From contig CAMZMU010000049.1 in assembly GCA_947311845.1 (NCBI GenBank), positions 4,602,421-4,666,420 on the forward strand: 64,000 nt of DNA, given 5' to 3'. Shown one piece after another: positions 22,698-34,281 of the stretch. How positions within the stretch are numbered: position 1 is the first letter of the stretch; every line of letters begins with the position of its first letter. This stretch comes from Poa pratensis (lineage: Eukaryota; Streptophyta; Magnoliopsida; Poales; Poaceae). The notes under the pieces are model-generated. The model was not told the origin of the DNA. It ran no database searches and was given only the letters and a program-made list of their open reading frames with translations. Both the position numbers and the translations under genes were made by a program.

Positions 22698-24211
22698 ATG
22701 ATGGGCAAGGCCATCGTGGCGGAGGCCACGGCGCGGCAGGCGGTGTCCTTCGTCCTCGGCGCCGCCGCCGCGCTCACCGTCGTCATGCTCGTCCAGTACC
22801 GGGCGCCGGCAGCCGGACTCAGCCACGCCAGGACGCACGGGCAGTTCTCCGGCTGGAAATCATTAGACCACCACCGCCTCAACGGCACAGCACTAGTTGC
22901 TACTGATTATCGGGCGCCGATTGTAGGTGCAGGGAAAGATCATCGCCATCAGGCTAATGGCACGTCGAAGGCCAATTCCACAAGAACTCATGCAAGTCGT
23001 CTTCCTATCATAGATCGCAAAGAACAGGTCAATTCAATTCATCCAGTTTTTCTGCTTTTTTTTTCTCCATGAGCAAATTCAGTGTGCTGTGCTACCTTGC
23101 AGCACGTAGCAGTACCAACTATAATTGGCCAACTATTCACGGGTTGCCACTGAATTTAGTTAACCCAACTTTTTTGTTGATCCAACTTATTAGTACGAGT
23201 CAGTAGTTGTTTGTTGTTAGTTAGAGACCTTTAAATTCGTTCCAGAATTAACGAAAAATCTAATCAGACCGGCCGGTGTCTAATAAAAAAGTAAAAATAG
23301 TAAACTTGCTGCTTGATCATGCTTTCGTCTCTGGTCGATCAGGGCGCGAAGGAGGCGGAGGAGTTCCGGGGGCTGGCGGAGGCGGTGGCGCGCACGGCGA
23401 CGGACGACCGCACGGTGATCATCACGTGCGTGAACAAGGCGTGGGCGGCGCCAGGCTCCCTGCTGGACCTCTTCATCGAGAGCTTCCGCATCGGCGACGG
23501 CACGGCGCGGCTCCTCCCGCACGTCCTGGTCGTCTCCATGGACGCCGCCGCGCACGCCCGATGCCAGGCCGTGCACCGGCACTGCTACCACTACACCATG
23601 CCGGGCCTCAACATCGACTTCACCTCCCACAAGTTCTTCGGCTCCAAAGAGTGGCTGGAACTGGTGTGGAGCAAGCTGAAGCTGCAGCGGCGGATCCTCG
23701 AGCTCGGCTATGGGTTCCTCTTCACCGACGTGGACATCTTGTGGTTCAGGGACCCGTTCAAGCACATCACGGCGTACGCCGACATGAGCGTCTCCTCCGA
23801 CGTCTACTTCGGAGACCCAGATAACATCGGCAACTTCCCCAACACGGGCTTCTTCCACGTGAAGCCCAACAAGCGGACGATCGCCATGACGAAGATGTGG
23901 CACGAGTCCAGGAGCAAGTACCCTGGGGCGAACGAGCAGCCAGTGTTCAATATGATCAAGAAGCGGCTGGTGGCGGAGCTCGGGTCCGGCTGCGGTACCT
24001 GGACCCGGCGCATGTCGGCGGGTTCTGCAGTTATGGTAAAGATTTAGGGAAGATTGTGACCATGCATGCGAATTGCTGTGTTGGGTTGAAGAACAAGATG
24101 AAGGATCTGAGGAGCGTGCTGGATGACTGGAAGAATTATACCCGGTTGCCACACTGGGAGAAGCATAAGGCTAAGTGGACCCTGCCAGGCGCCTGCATCA
24201 AGATCAAGTGA
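22698..24211 (+). CDS. GT77-type nucleotide-diphospho-sugar transferase (At4g15970-like), one frameshift
   Basis: This is a predicted Golgi type II membrane glycosyltransferase with two exons. Exon 1 is 22,698-23,027 (110 codons), with a short cytosolic tail and a hydrophobic anchor at about residues 14-34. The intron runs from GTCAATT to a CAG at 23,342. Exon 2 is 23,343-24,211. It has DRTVIITCVNKAWAAPGSLL, the DxD region LFTDVDILWFRDPF that would bind metal and nucleotide-sugar, NTGFFHVKPN, and a cysteine-bearing MHANCCVGL tail, all typical of PF03407 plant members. Family members such as RRA and XEG113 add arabinose to cell-wall extensins; the substrate here is unknown. At about 23,980-23,985 one base is missing (GCTCGGGTCCGG, where a fourth G would restore RYLDPAHVGGFC). 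With that base the product is about 399 residues, normal for the family. Confidence 0.85.
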
Positions 24212-25980
24212 ACGATCGTCGTCGCAGCATGATCTCAGGAACGTGCTGGATATGTGGAGGAAGAGGAACTACAGTTTGTTAAATTAATTAATTTAGATGA
24301 TCTAATAAGTTGAATGTAATTAATATGTATACAGTACACGCAGATTAGAGAAGTATATATATGCAGCACATACATGTATCCTGGCTCTTCCTTGCCTGCA
24401 ATTATAGATGAATGAATGCAACGGCTTATTTATACTGAACATCATGTTCAGAACATAGATTTAGGTGTGTGGCAAAACAAGATTTTAGCTGTCTGGCAAA
24501 CAGAAGAAAATCAACCACTGTACTCCCGGTAGAGCTTTGTCAGCTTCAGGGTGGAGCTCGACAGGTCATCCAACTTAACAACAAGAGAAAACTTACCTGG
24601 ATTTTTTCATTATTCTTCTTTACAATTTTCCGGTTTAGTACAAAAAATGTACAATGTCGATGCTTGGACAAAACAAATACATATGTATTTTATGTTTATT
24701 GTAACTGCTTAATAAAGAATAAGGACTCACAAAATCCTTCATCTAACATATAAGTACATTTTCTCTTTAGAGGAATAAATATATCTGTATTTACAAATTT
24801 GATGAAGTTATAAATAGCCAATTTTAGTCTCATTATTTCTTTTGAGCAAGAATCACTGTCATGAACTTATAGGTCTGTATCACTTGCATATCAGATGAAA
24901 TATTGGACATACCATTCGACTATTTTTACAATTAAACGAGAGTTGGTGGTCGTTCATCCAGCCTCCTTCTCTTCTCACCTTCTCGTATTTCCATCTCCCT
25001 ACGGGAAGGAATACAATAAACAAGAAATGAATTTTGTGTGGGAGACATGGAGGACACGAGTGTAGTCCTCGTTGTAACAGAGCGCAAAACAAGTAAGATG
25101 ACATCCCACAAACCTCCATCTTCTCGTTGTGGCGATTCACACCGCAATGGTTGTACTTGGGACGGACATAAGACTCGTCGTACCTGAACATCCCCCCCCC
25201 CCCAAAAAAAACGGTATCCGACTGTTTGTGCTAAGAGGACGAGAAATTCGGTGAGAGAGGGTAACTCAAATGAGATTTGGATGCACAGGTTTTTTTTGTC
25301 ACCACCCTGTACAAACTTTCAAACCAAAATTTTGCTCCACCTTTTTCCCCCGCTCCTTTCCACCTAAATTTCCCCGATGATGATTTCCCACGCTTTTCAC
25401 CCACCATAATTTCCCCGTGGTTAATAGAGTGTGCGCGGGGAGAAAAAGGTGGGAAAATAAAACACTCAGCATATAGCCCTAATTGCCGAGTGCATATTGT
25501 TGTCAAGTGTTTGTCACATTCGTTCTGCCTATACGTCGTTGTTGCGAGTGCCAGTGCCCGATAAATTGGACTCGACAATCTATGTGGCACTCGGCAGCGA
25601 GGCCGATTATGGTAATGATACCAACAGAGATGAAAGGTCACCGTACCGAATGTTACCTTGACCTACAATTGCCGTAGTCTACTCATTTATTCTGGACAAA
25701 TATGCAACCTACATACAACTAGGCAGAGGCGTTGGTCGAGCAATGCTATGTGCTACGCCCCATGACACGCTACTACCTGTGTCATACATATGATGGGCTA
25801 GCTTCTCTAAAGCTCGAGCGAAATTCATGGCCGGCCTGCTCTCTAACTAAGCACGGGCCGGTGTGCGCGTCTCTCTCGACGATGGTAAACTATAACACTC
25901 GCGGACAGGCCGATCAACCGATCGAGGTAAACCATTACACTGACTAGTCGCGCTCGTAAGTACGTTCTTGTGGAAAGCTA
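24212..25980. other. 3' flank of the GT77 gene and intergenic DNA
   Basis: The first 200 bases are probably 3' UTR; AATGAATGCAACGG near 24,410 could be part of a polyadenylation region. The rest is AT-rich with no recognisable gene. A short poly-C/poly-A patch lies at 25,192-25,210. Open frames at 25,231-25,641 show no known motif. Confidence 0.4.
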
Positions 25981-25984
25981 AGCT

Positions 25985-26539
25985 AGAGCGATTATCCACC
26001 TAACGATGGAATTAGGGCTGGCTGGCTGGGGCCGGGGATGGTGGCGGCTGAATTAAGGAATCGGACGATTACAGAAGTATTCCTCATCAGGGATGATGCT
26101 CTGCATGGGCAATTTCTTTCTTTTGCACCGATGCTGCACGACAGTTAGTTAACAATATGCGTATTCAGTGCTGCTGTCATAATACCACTGGATCTTAATT
26201 TGGATATATGCTCCCGTACGTTCTTTGTAGCACCAGGGGGAAATGGAGCCAAAAGATCATAAGAAGACTCCCTTTAATATAGTTAGGTAGTTTAGGCAGC
26301 AGGTAGCAGTCCGTAGTTGAACTAATTAGGCCATCTTTGGATTGAGTGTAAAAATAGTGGGTCTGATCGATCCACCGGTATTTAGTTCAACTTTGAGGTA
26401 CTCACCGATGCCCCCAAATCCCGACGACAGTAGATGATCGAACCGTACTGCAGATCAGGCAGTTCAACAAGGCCGTTGGCGGATGAACCTAACACGATCG
26501 GTGAGCTAGTAGGTGCTAGCTAAGAAGTACAGTAAACAT
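25985..26539 (+). repeat. Triplicated non-coding unit, copy C, left part
   Basis: CACCTAACGATGGAATTAGG, GGGGATGGTGGCGGCTGAAT, then GAACCGTACTGCAGATCAGG and GATGAACCTAACACGATCGG follow the order seen in copies A and B. A retroposon interrupts it at 26,540. Confidence 0.55.
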
Positions 26540-28046
26540 TTTTTTTTTTCGAGAATGCCGGGGGGGATTGCTCCCCACCGGTTGTTATATTTCCGAAAAG
26601 TAGCCTGGCGGGCCATGTTCTTACAACTGAATAGCAGTTTTACAGGGGGATACAGGGGAGAGAACAAAGAAAATACAAGAAAAAAGACTAGAAACACTAT
26701 GGGAGGGGAGGTTGGCAAAACAAAGCCAACCGAGACCCCCGTGACGCCAACACCTAACAATCCGCCGGAGGAGGATCTCCGGTGAGAACCTCAACACCAA
26801 AGCAAGTAGGCCGTTGGGTTAGGTAGTAGAATACGTGGACACCAAACAAGAGCACACCAATGGATATCGCTGGCACGGTCGAAGGGCGTCGGATAGCCGA
26901 GTCCATGCGACACTGTGTCGAAGGGCGTCGGATAGCCGAGACAGGGCGTCGAATGGCCGAAGGGCGGTGCGCCGCCGAGACCAAACACAGTCGAAGGGCG
27001 TCGGATAGCCGAGACTGGGGCGACGACACCGGTGTGCCGACCCCGTGGTCGAAGGGAGACGCACGCCAAGGCCACCCCATGACATCTATGGAGCTCTGTT
27101 GGGTCACCATGACCACAGCCCAATCCGCAGGGTACGAGCAAAAGGTCCGTCGGGGAGGCGATAGGCAAGTCGCCCGACACATGCCAAGCTCGAAAGTGAT
27201 GCCTCCAAGGAGGAAGAGCGACGCGGAGGCGACGACATCACTTGATCCACGAGGGCCGTGAGGCCGGGATCGGGGATTTCTCCCAGAGCACCAGCAGGAG
27301 AACACCACGCCGCAGTGCCTCCCACGCATCGGGACGACCTCACCACCCCTTCCGCACGTCGGGAGTGAAGCAGAGGGCCCGTTGGGGAAGCTGCTCGCCA
27401 TCGAGCCGGCGGGGTCGCGGCGACCAGGACAGCACCCGCGCGCGACGGGAGCGCAAGAGGAGAGGTGCGTCCGGCCCGCACGGCCCATCCAAGGCCCAGA
27501 TCGGGCCCGGGCCTCAATCCGCCGGCGGGACGGCAAGCAACCATCCAGGGAGGAGGGGGCGACCAGCAGCAGCACGAGGCAGCCGGCCGAGGGTCGCAGA
27601 CGACGCCAGAGACGAGGGGGCGCAGACGGTGAAGTCGCGAGCACCACGGCGAGATCCGGCGCCAAGCGGGAGAAGAGCACCGAGGCGAAGCGGGCGGAGG
27701 CGAGCTCGACGGGAAGGGGCAGCGGAGGGACGACGGCGCAGGGGTGCGGGAGACGGAGCCGTCGCAGTGTGGAGAGGCGGCGGGGCGCGGTGCAGTCGCC
27801 TCCTCTGAGCTGCAGCCGAGCACCGCGAGCGGCGGATCCCCGCCGTCCCCATCACCGGCGTCGAGCAGGCTTTGCCGGCGGCTGCCTCCGGGGACAGCGA
27901 GGGAAGGTGGCGGCGGGAGGTGGGTGGCGGCTGGACTAGGGTTTCACCCTCCTGTCGCCCAGAGAGGAGGCGACAGAGAGGGTCCGCTCAATGCTCAATC
28001 CGTGAGTGTGGAGTTGGCTTTTTCGCTTTGTGGCTTTGGCCGCATC
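26540..28046 (-). mobile_element. LINE-like retroposon (internally deleted), 16-bp target duplication
   Basis: The 1.5-kb insert is flanked by identical GAAGTACAGTAAACAT at 26,524-26,539 and 28,047-28,062. It begins with a T run, so its poly-A tail is on the minus strand. Its minus-strand 5' end is GC-rich and contains GGGTGAAACCCTAG, like the 5' UTRs of grass LINEs. No reverse transcriptase motif is visible, so the coding part was lost. The segment near 26,878-27,013 repeats a 24-bp unit (GTCGAAGGGCGTCGGATAGC plus CGAG) three times exactly, plus a partial copy. Long open frames on both strands are GC artefacts and match no family I recognise. Copies A and B of the host unit lack the insert. 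Confidence 0.75.
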
Positions 28047-28062
28047 GAAGTACAGTAAACAT

Positions 28063-28925
28063 GAAAGAGAGGTAGCTAGCCAGGCTAGCTAGTACAGTAT
28101 AAGTACATGGATGCATTACGAACATACATTGTACTAGTACTACCTAACAGCCCTAGCTCGCTGAACATGCATTCTCTCACAGGATTCTCTGCAAACTAAC
28201 CAATAAATGAATGACTGCACACCAGAACTGAATAAGCCAAACCTCTGTGCTGCATTCAGTTAGTGCCGCGCTAGGAACCTTCCATCTGCAGATGAAGCCC
28301 ACCGTCATTGGGACGTGGCTACCGACATGAAGAACGCGTCGTCGTCAGCACAGCGCATCACTTGACAAGTCTGTCTAGTTAGCTAGCCAGCGGAAAAGGC
28401 CATGGCGGGTTGCTCGCAACAGCTACACTGGCCTGCACCTGCAACGAATTATGAGTAAGTAGTTGCTGTTGCACATGATGCAGCAGTAGCAGTGCATGCG
28501 TATGGGAATAATCGACATGCATGGCTACTAAACCTGACGAAATCTATATGATGCCGGTGGAAAATTGTTCTTGACACCGAATTAGCATGCATGCGTATGG
28601 GAATAATCACGGAGCGAGCCGGCAGGAATTTATGATGGTTTGCCCCGGCAGGCCGGCTAGATTGGAGCGGAGGGCAGGGGCGCAGGGCAGACTCGTAGGA
28701 AGATATAGAACAGTGTGAGTAACGGAGACCTGACAGCTAATCTGGGTGCACACCTGGCGCCCGATCCGCTGGGTATGCTAAGCAGAAATTAGCATGCGTC
28801 GCCGTCACGTAGCAACCAAAAAGCTTGCCTCTCTAATTACACTGCACTCCATCCATCGGATTCTATTAATACCAATTATCTAATCCGCAGCAAGTTGAAT
28901 GCCCATCGATCGATCTCACCTCGAC

Positions 28926-28956
<31 letters not shown>

Positions 28957-29270
28957 AAGAAGAAGAATCAATGGTGGCGCGGATGGTCCGTCACCTACGC
29001 ATGGTAGCATGGGCGCCCCCGGCATCGGCATCAACTTCCAAGCATCGCATTCGTCACACACAATACATGAACGTGGCCTCCAATATTAAGTTAGTGTAGA
29101 TGCTAGAAATTACTACGCTGAGCTCATGATCATATGATTCCATCATTGTTCGATATACATGTGGAAGGACGCTTCTAAATGTATGGACCATTTTTCTATT
29201 GAACAAGTTTGGACCATTCTTGTCACGTGACGAATATAATGCCAAGTCGGAACCAAGCTATCTAATTATA
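28063..29270 (+). repeat. Triplicated non-coding unit, copy C, right part
   Basis: This is the longest uninterrupted stretch of the unit. It contains GATTCTCTGCAAACTAACC, GCATCACTTGACAAGTCTG, GTAGTTGCTGTTGCACATGA, GCATGCGTATGGGAATAATC (twice, at 28,496 and 28,592), GCTAATCTGGGTGCACACCT and an AAG microsatellite of about 14 repeats at 28,926-28,968. It ends with GTGGCCTCCAATATTAAGTT and TGTATGGACCATTTTTC. It is the best copy for defining the unit. No open frame of note; the function is unknown. Confidence 0.6.
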
Positions 29271-29387
29271 ACCTAGAGACATTTTTTTATGTTAGGAAGA
29301 AAAGTACCATATGTACATCGGTGAGATTGGATCAGGACCCACCATGTCAGGCTCGCCATTTTTTTCTTAGGTTATGTCGACCTCACA

Positions 29388-29688
29388 ATTTTTTCTTGAT
29401 GGAAACGGCCGCCACTTTATTATATTATGTAATAGTCATAGGGATATTTCGTCGGATGACATGGTGACTGGTGTCACGGTGTAAAGAGGGTCAAGAAAGA
29501 ACGTGCGCCTCTGTGTTCGAAGATCTTACTCATGCAGATTTTTTCTTGATGGAAACGGCCGCCACTTTATTATATTATGTAATAGTCATAGGGATATTTC
29601 GTCGGATGACATGGTGACTGGTGTCACGGTGTAAAGAGGGTCAAGAAAGAACGTGCGCCTCTGTGTTCGAAGATCTTACTCATGCAGA
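29388..29688. repeat. Identical 150-bp tandem duplication
   Basis: Positions 29,388-29,537 and 29,538-29,687 are identical by eye for essentially the full 150 bases, each starting ATTTTTTCTTGATGG and ending TTACTCATGCAG. No gene overlaps. It is either a very recent duplication or a local assembly error. Confidence 0.9.
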
Positions 29689-29779
29689 AAAGTAACATAA
29701 GCAAAGCCAGTTCATTTATACTTGATTTCAGTTCAGCACACTGTTACAATTCCTCATATAATGTGATTTGGAGATCCCG

Positions 29780-30330
29780 AGGTATTCTCACTAATGTGAT
29801 TTGGAGATCCGCAACCAATGCCAAGGCCTGGCGACAGAGTAGTTCTTGCAAAACCATAGGGTCACCCATGCCATCACCACTTTCGATGCTCCCATGATAG
29901 CTCCATTCGACGATCGACACACATCACCTATTGCCCTCTGCATTTTTAGTTTTATCACCGTTGCATCCGTGCTGATTTTCGCTACTCCTAGGGTAAAACT
30001 ATCCATCTTCTCGCTGGCAAAAACTACTCGACAAAGGTATAGATGGGGACTAAAAATATAAAAAAGACCCCCTTGTGCAGTTGTGCTAATGTCGAGTAAA
30101 CCATATTGCCTAGAGTGTCACAAGACTTCCGATCAGCTCATTGTGTTTGAGGGGATTGATTATCCACCCACTGTTTCACATCTCTTTTCGTCGTGCCCTC
30201 TGTATGCTCTGTCGAACCCCGGACAAGTGCCCAGACACATCGATTCATCGTGCACTCAACCAAAGCGTGGCGCCATGAATGTGCCACCTCAAAACTACGA
30301 AGCATATAAAAAACTTGCAAAAAAAACATA
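29780..30330 (-). pseudogene. Remnant of a LINE zf-RVT/RNase H region
   Basis: On the minus strand, RHALVECTMNRCVWALV (about 30,275) resembles the zinc-binding end of a plant LINE reverse-transcriptase protein. Downstream, KISTDATVIKLKMQRAIGDV with CRSSNGAIMGASK (about 30,000-29,880) resembles its RNase H-like domain. The reading frame is broken several times and the reverse transcriptase core is absent. A GTGATTTGGAGATCC repeat occurs twice at 29,762 and 29,796. Confidence 0.5.
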
Positions 30331-30735
30331 TAAAAGACGAAATCGGGATGGAAGAGGCAGCGAACTAGCCCGGAGGTTGTATCGGGAGTCCACAGGCTAC
30401 GTAATCGGGATGAGATTTGGGCCTGGTACGTGCTAATGGGTCTAGTAGGACTAATGAGCCCACTGCGGTGTAATTAATCTTGCGACCCAATCCAATCCCG
30501 AAAACCCTTCCCGTCTTCAGTTCTTCTTCCTCCTCAATCCACTGTATATTCCTCCTTCTCTTCCCCGCGGCTCCTCATCCTCCTCCCTTCCTTTCTCAGG
30601 TGCGAACTCCGACTCCCCCCCGCAGATTTTCGTTTCTAGCTACTGCTAAGTCCGCCTCCCCTGCGCCGTCCAAAACTTGACCCGGCTTCAGCCTTTGTTC
30701 GCGCAGACTGGTGGTGTTCTTTGCGGCGGGGAGCC

Positions 30736-33700
30736 ATGGGCGGCGGCGGGGCGCAGGCGGAGAAGAGAAGCCGTTCGATTTCTTCCAGGTCCTCTGCGGT
30801 GCGTCAGACTCCTCCTTTCTCTCTCCCGCGTCCGTACATGGATTAGTGGCACAGTACAGTTTCGTTTCGCTTCCTGCAACCTTGGTGCAGAGATGGATTG
30901 ATGAAACTGACTTTTGTGTACGGCTTTTGTCTGCTCGCAGAGGGAGTGATAGCAGGAGGAGCCGCCGGTGTCGTGGTGGAGACGGCCCTGTACCCTATCG
31001 ACACCATCAAGACCAGGCTTCAGGTGAAAACACTTGTGCACTGCAATGTCTGAAGATGTGCAGTTCAGTCTTACTACATGGATACTCAGCAGTTGCTTAC
31101 GGTTTCGATTTTGCTAGCTCCAGTTAGATGCCAGAACCTACTCCCAGTTACTGCGCTATCTTATACTGAATGTGCCCAAGAGATACATGATTACTTTAGG
31201 GATGCCAATGTATGCAGTACCACAGAATCAAGATCCCTGTAATAGTTAGTTACCTCACTGGATGCCATGTCTGAACCTCACATAAATCCAAGTTCCTTTC
31301 TCTATATGACATGCCAAAAAAGAGTGTATATACCTACTTCTCATTTTGGAAAGAACAATAAAATCATGCACTTCTCTATATTAATGGCTTGAGCCCCCTA
31401 ATTAAGTCTGGTCACATGTTACTGAAAAGAAAGTGAACACTTGCTCTTCCTTAGGGAGTTAGGCCTTTTGTCCAATGCAACACATCAGGTAAAGTGAGTA
31501 AGAAACCTGAGTGTGCTTGTGCTTGCATTATACTTATAATAAAGTGTAACTTCAGTTTCACCAATTTTTAAGATTGACAGTATCATTTTTTTCTTATTTG
31601 CCATCTAGTGTTGCTCTGAGAAATCTTATTCTTCTAGACATTCATGGCTTACAGGCAATGCACATGCACATTTTATCTGACTTGATTTCTTACATATGCA
31701 GGCTGTTCGAGCTGGAAGTCCAATTCAATGGAAAGGCCTGTATTCTGGATTGGTGGAAATATTGTCGGTGTTCTCCCGTGAGTCTAGAACATGTTAAACA
31801 GTAATACTAGTACATGCATTATCTTCATATTGCATCCTTGTTCATCGCGACTTCTTTTCATAAAATTGCGTATCCATCATTCATGGCTTACTTTTGCTTC
31901 ATATCATTAGATGAAATTACTGCTAAAACTGCCTCCAATATATGTTGTTGCGATTTATTTAAGCTAAATTTTAAACTGTTGCAGGGCTTCTGCTATGTTT
32001 GTGGGAATATATGAGCCAACTAAGCGGAAACTGCTGGACATGTTACCTGAAAATTTGAGTGCTGTTGCTCATCTTGTAAGTCTGCACACACTTTATGTGG
32101 AACTACTGATTGCTTAAAGCAATGCACATTGTCTTTTTTTCCTTTTTACCTTGTCATACTGCACCGGCAAACTTGTCGACGGCCCTTATAATGCTAAAAG
32201 CGTAAATAATACTATTTTGTGCTGTCTTTATGAATCCTTACTCCCTTAAGCATGTTGGTTATGTCAGCCTTATTTTCTGAATGAGGATCGTACAGACTGC
32301 AGGGGCTGTTGGAGGGTTTGGTGCTTCTCTCATTCGTGTCCCCACAGAGGTTTGTGTTAGTTTTATTTTATGTACTGTACATTAAATTTTGTTTTTCATC
32401 GAAATAGATTGCATTACATTCAGGTGGTCAAACAAAGGATGCAAACTGGTCAATTCAGGACTGCGCCTGATGCCGTTCGTCTCATAGTTCGCAAGGAAGG
32501 ATTTAAAGGTCTTTATGCTGTATGTATCATCTGAGCTCTTATTTGGTGAAAAAATTCAACTGATATAAGATTAAGTTTCACTCGCTATTTCGTATTTCAG
32601 AAAAAATACAGTCATATAACCTCATTATCTCCATTCTGAGACTGGTTTACTTTGGTTTACAGGGCTATGGTTCGTTTTTACTCCGAGATCTTCCGTTTGA
32701 TGCCATTCAATTCTGCATATACGAGCAACTTCGAATTGGTTACAAGCTTGTGGTACGTAAAGTCTACCATTGCTGAGATAATATATTTATTAATCATTCT
32801 GCTGAGCTACTCCCATGCAGTACTCTCTTGTTTATGTGCCTAACACTTTCAGTTTTGATATTGGATTGACTATTTCACATTTTCCCAATTTTTGTACCTT
32901 GATGAGTAGTGTTCAGTTAAATGGTATGGTAGAGATTTTGGGCATTATGGTTTCATCACTACATTGCATTACTGATTCATCGTGATGTCTGTAACTTGAT
33001 GATGTAAGATGCGTTTTTGCATGCTGTTTTCCTCAAATCCTATCCACATGCATTATGATTTGTCTTGATGTTCCTCACGAGCATCACTTTCATTAAATTT
33101 TGTCCAAATCGTACTCTAACTGAACTTTTCAACAATCTTTCCAGGCAAAGAGGGAACTGAATGATCCAGAGAATGCACTTATTGGTGCTTTTGCTGGTAA
33201 AACCTACTTCATTAAATATTCCAACTTCCATTTTTTTCTTTTATATTTTTTGGCTTCCCTTGCTCTTATATCCCTCCTTTGAACCAAGACTATGCTATCT
33301 TACACTGTATCTCATTTCCGCTAGGTGCAATTACCGGCGCTATAACAACACCCTCGATGTCCTGAAGACAAGGTTGATGGTTCAGGTGTTTACTTCATCC
33401 TCTTGATAGAACATTCCACACTGAACCGAAAACCTCATTTGCATAATTGACGTTGTTACTTGGTTCGAACTTATTGCAGGGGCAAACAAAACAATACTCT
33501 GGAATTGTAAGCTGTGCTAAAACAATCTTGAGAGAGGAAGGTCCCGGGGCATTCTTGAGGGTACAGTACCAAAGATATAAGCAGCACTTTAACAATTTCT
33601 TTTGTATTTTTGTGATCAAAGCAGTTTAAACTCTTCAAAAAATTATTAAATGAGCTGATGCTAACCAAAATGTTTCAGTTAATCGTCTGATAAGTTCCTA

Positions 33701-33903
33701 AACCTGACTTGCAACCATATTATAGGTTAGTCAGGGTCTTTGTTATTGCATTGATCTGATTTTGACGATGTTGGCAGGGCATTGAGCCACGAGTGCTGTG
33801 GATTGGCATCGGCGGGTCAATCTTCTTTGGCGTGCTGGAGAAGACCAAGTCGGTGCTCGCCGAGAGGAGCAGCCGCAAGGCCATGGCGGAAAAGGACGAG
33901 TGA
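30736..33903 (+). CDS. SAMC1: S-adenosylmethionine carrier (mitochondrial carrier family), 11 exons, three frameshifts
   Basis: This organellar inner-membrane carrier exchanges S-adenosylmethionine for S-adenosylhomocysteine, as in Arabidopsis SAMC1. Exons: 30,736-30,798; 30,941-31,023; 31,702-31,777; 31,985-32,075; 32,296-32,349; 32,424-32,519; 32,663-32,752; 33,145-33,196; 33,325-33,385; 33,480-33,560; 33,778-33,903. All introns are GT-AG. The three carrier signatures are YPIDTIKTRL, VPTEVVKQRM and (across a frameshift) TPLDVLKTRL, each opening one third of a six-helix protein. Single bases appear missing in exon 1 (near 30,765, before PFDFFQVLC), exon 3 (GGTGGAAAT near 31,755, restoring GNIVGVLP) and exon 9 (ACACCCTCG near 33,351). 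Restoring one base at each gives 876 nt, 291 residues, exactly in phase through all exons. The symbol is by homology. Confidence 0.9.
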
Positions 33904-34281
33904 ACTAACCAACCAATTGTTCATTCTACGCTGACTTGCTCGACACCATTACCCGTTAATTTCATCTCAAGTTTTGCTCAGATTTATGTAATGGAGTGTG
34001 TTTCGTCAGAACCATAGGGAATACGATCAGTTTCAGTTTGTTTTTATCTGAGAGGGACCTGCTGTGCCGCACTTGTCAGTTCGGTTAGTCTTATATCAAA
34101 TTTTATTTTCACTCTTAACATTTTAAACACGGGTTCATTGTCACAGACCAATTAATCATCACACTTGCCCTTGCACAAACCACTGCTAATATACACCAAA
34201 AACATATCAAAAGGCATCCTAATGAAATGCGAAAATCCAGACAAGACCAACCGCAACGGCAGCATGAATGGCCGGCCTAAC

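Noticed and set aside
26754..27939. ORFs of 308, 239, 188 and 185 codons
   Set aside because: They overlap on both strands within a GC-rich retroposon and match no family.
30083..30436. A 117-codon plus-strand ORF before the carrier gene
   Set aside because: It overlaps LINE debris on the minus strand and has no recognisable motif.
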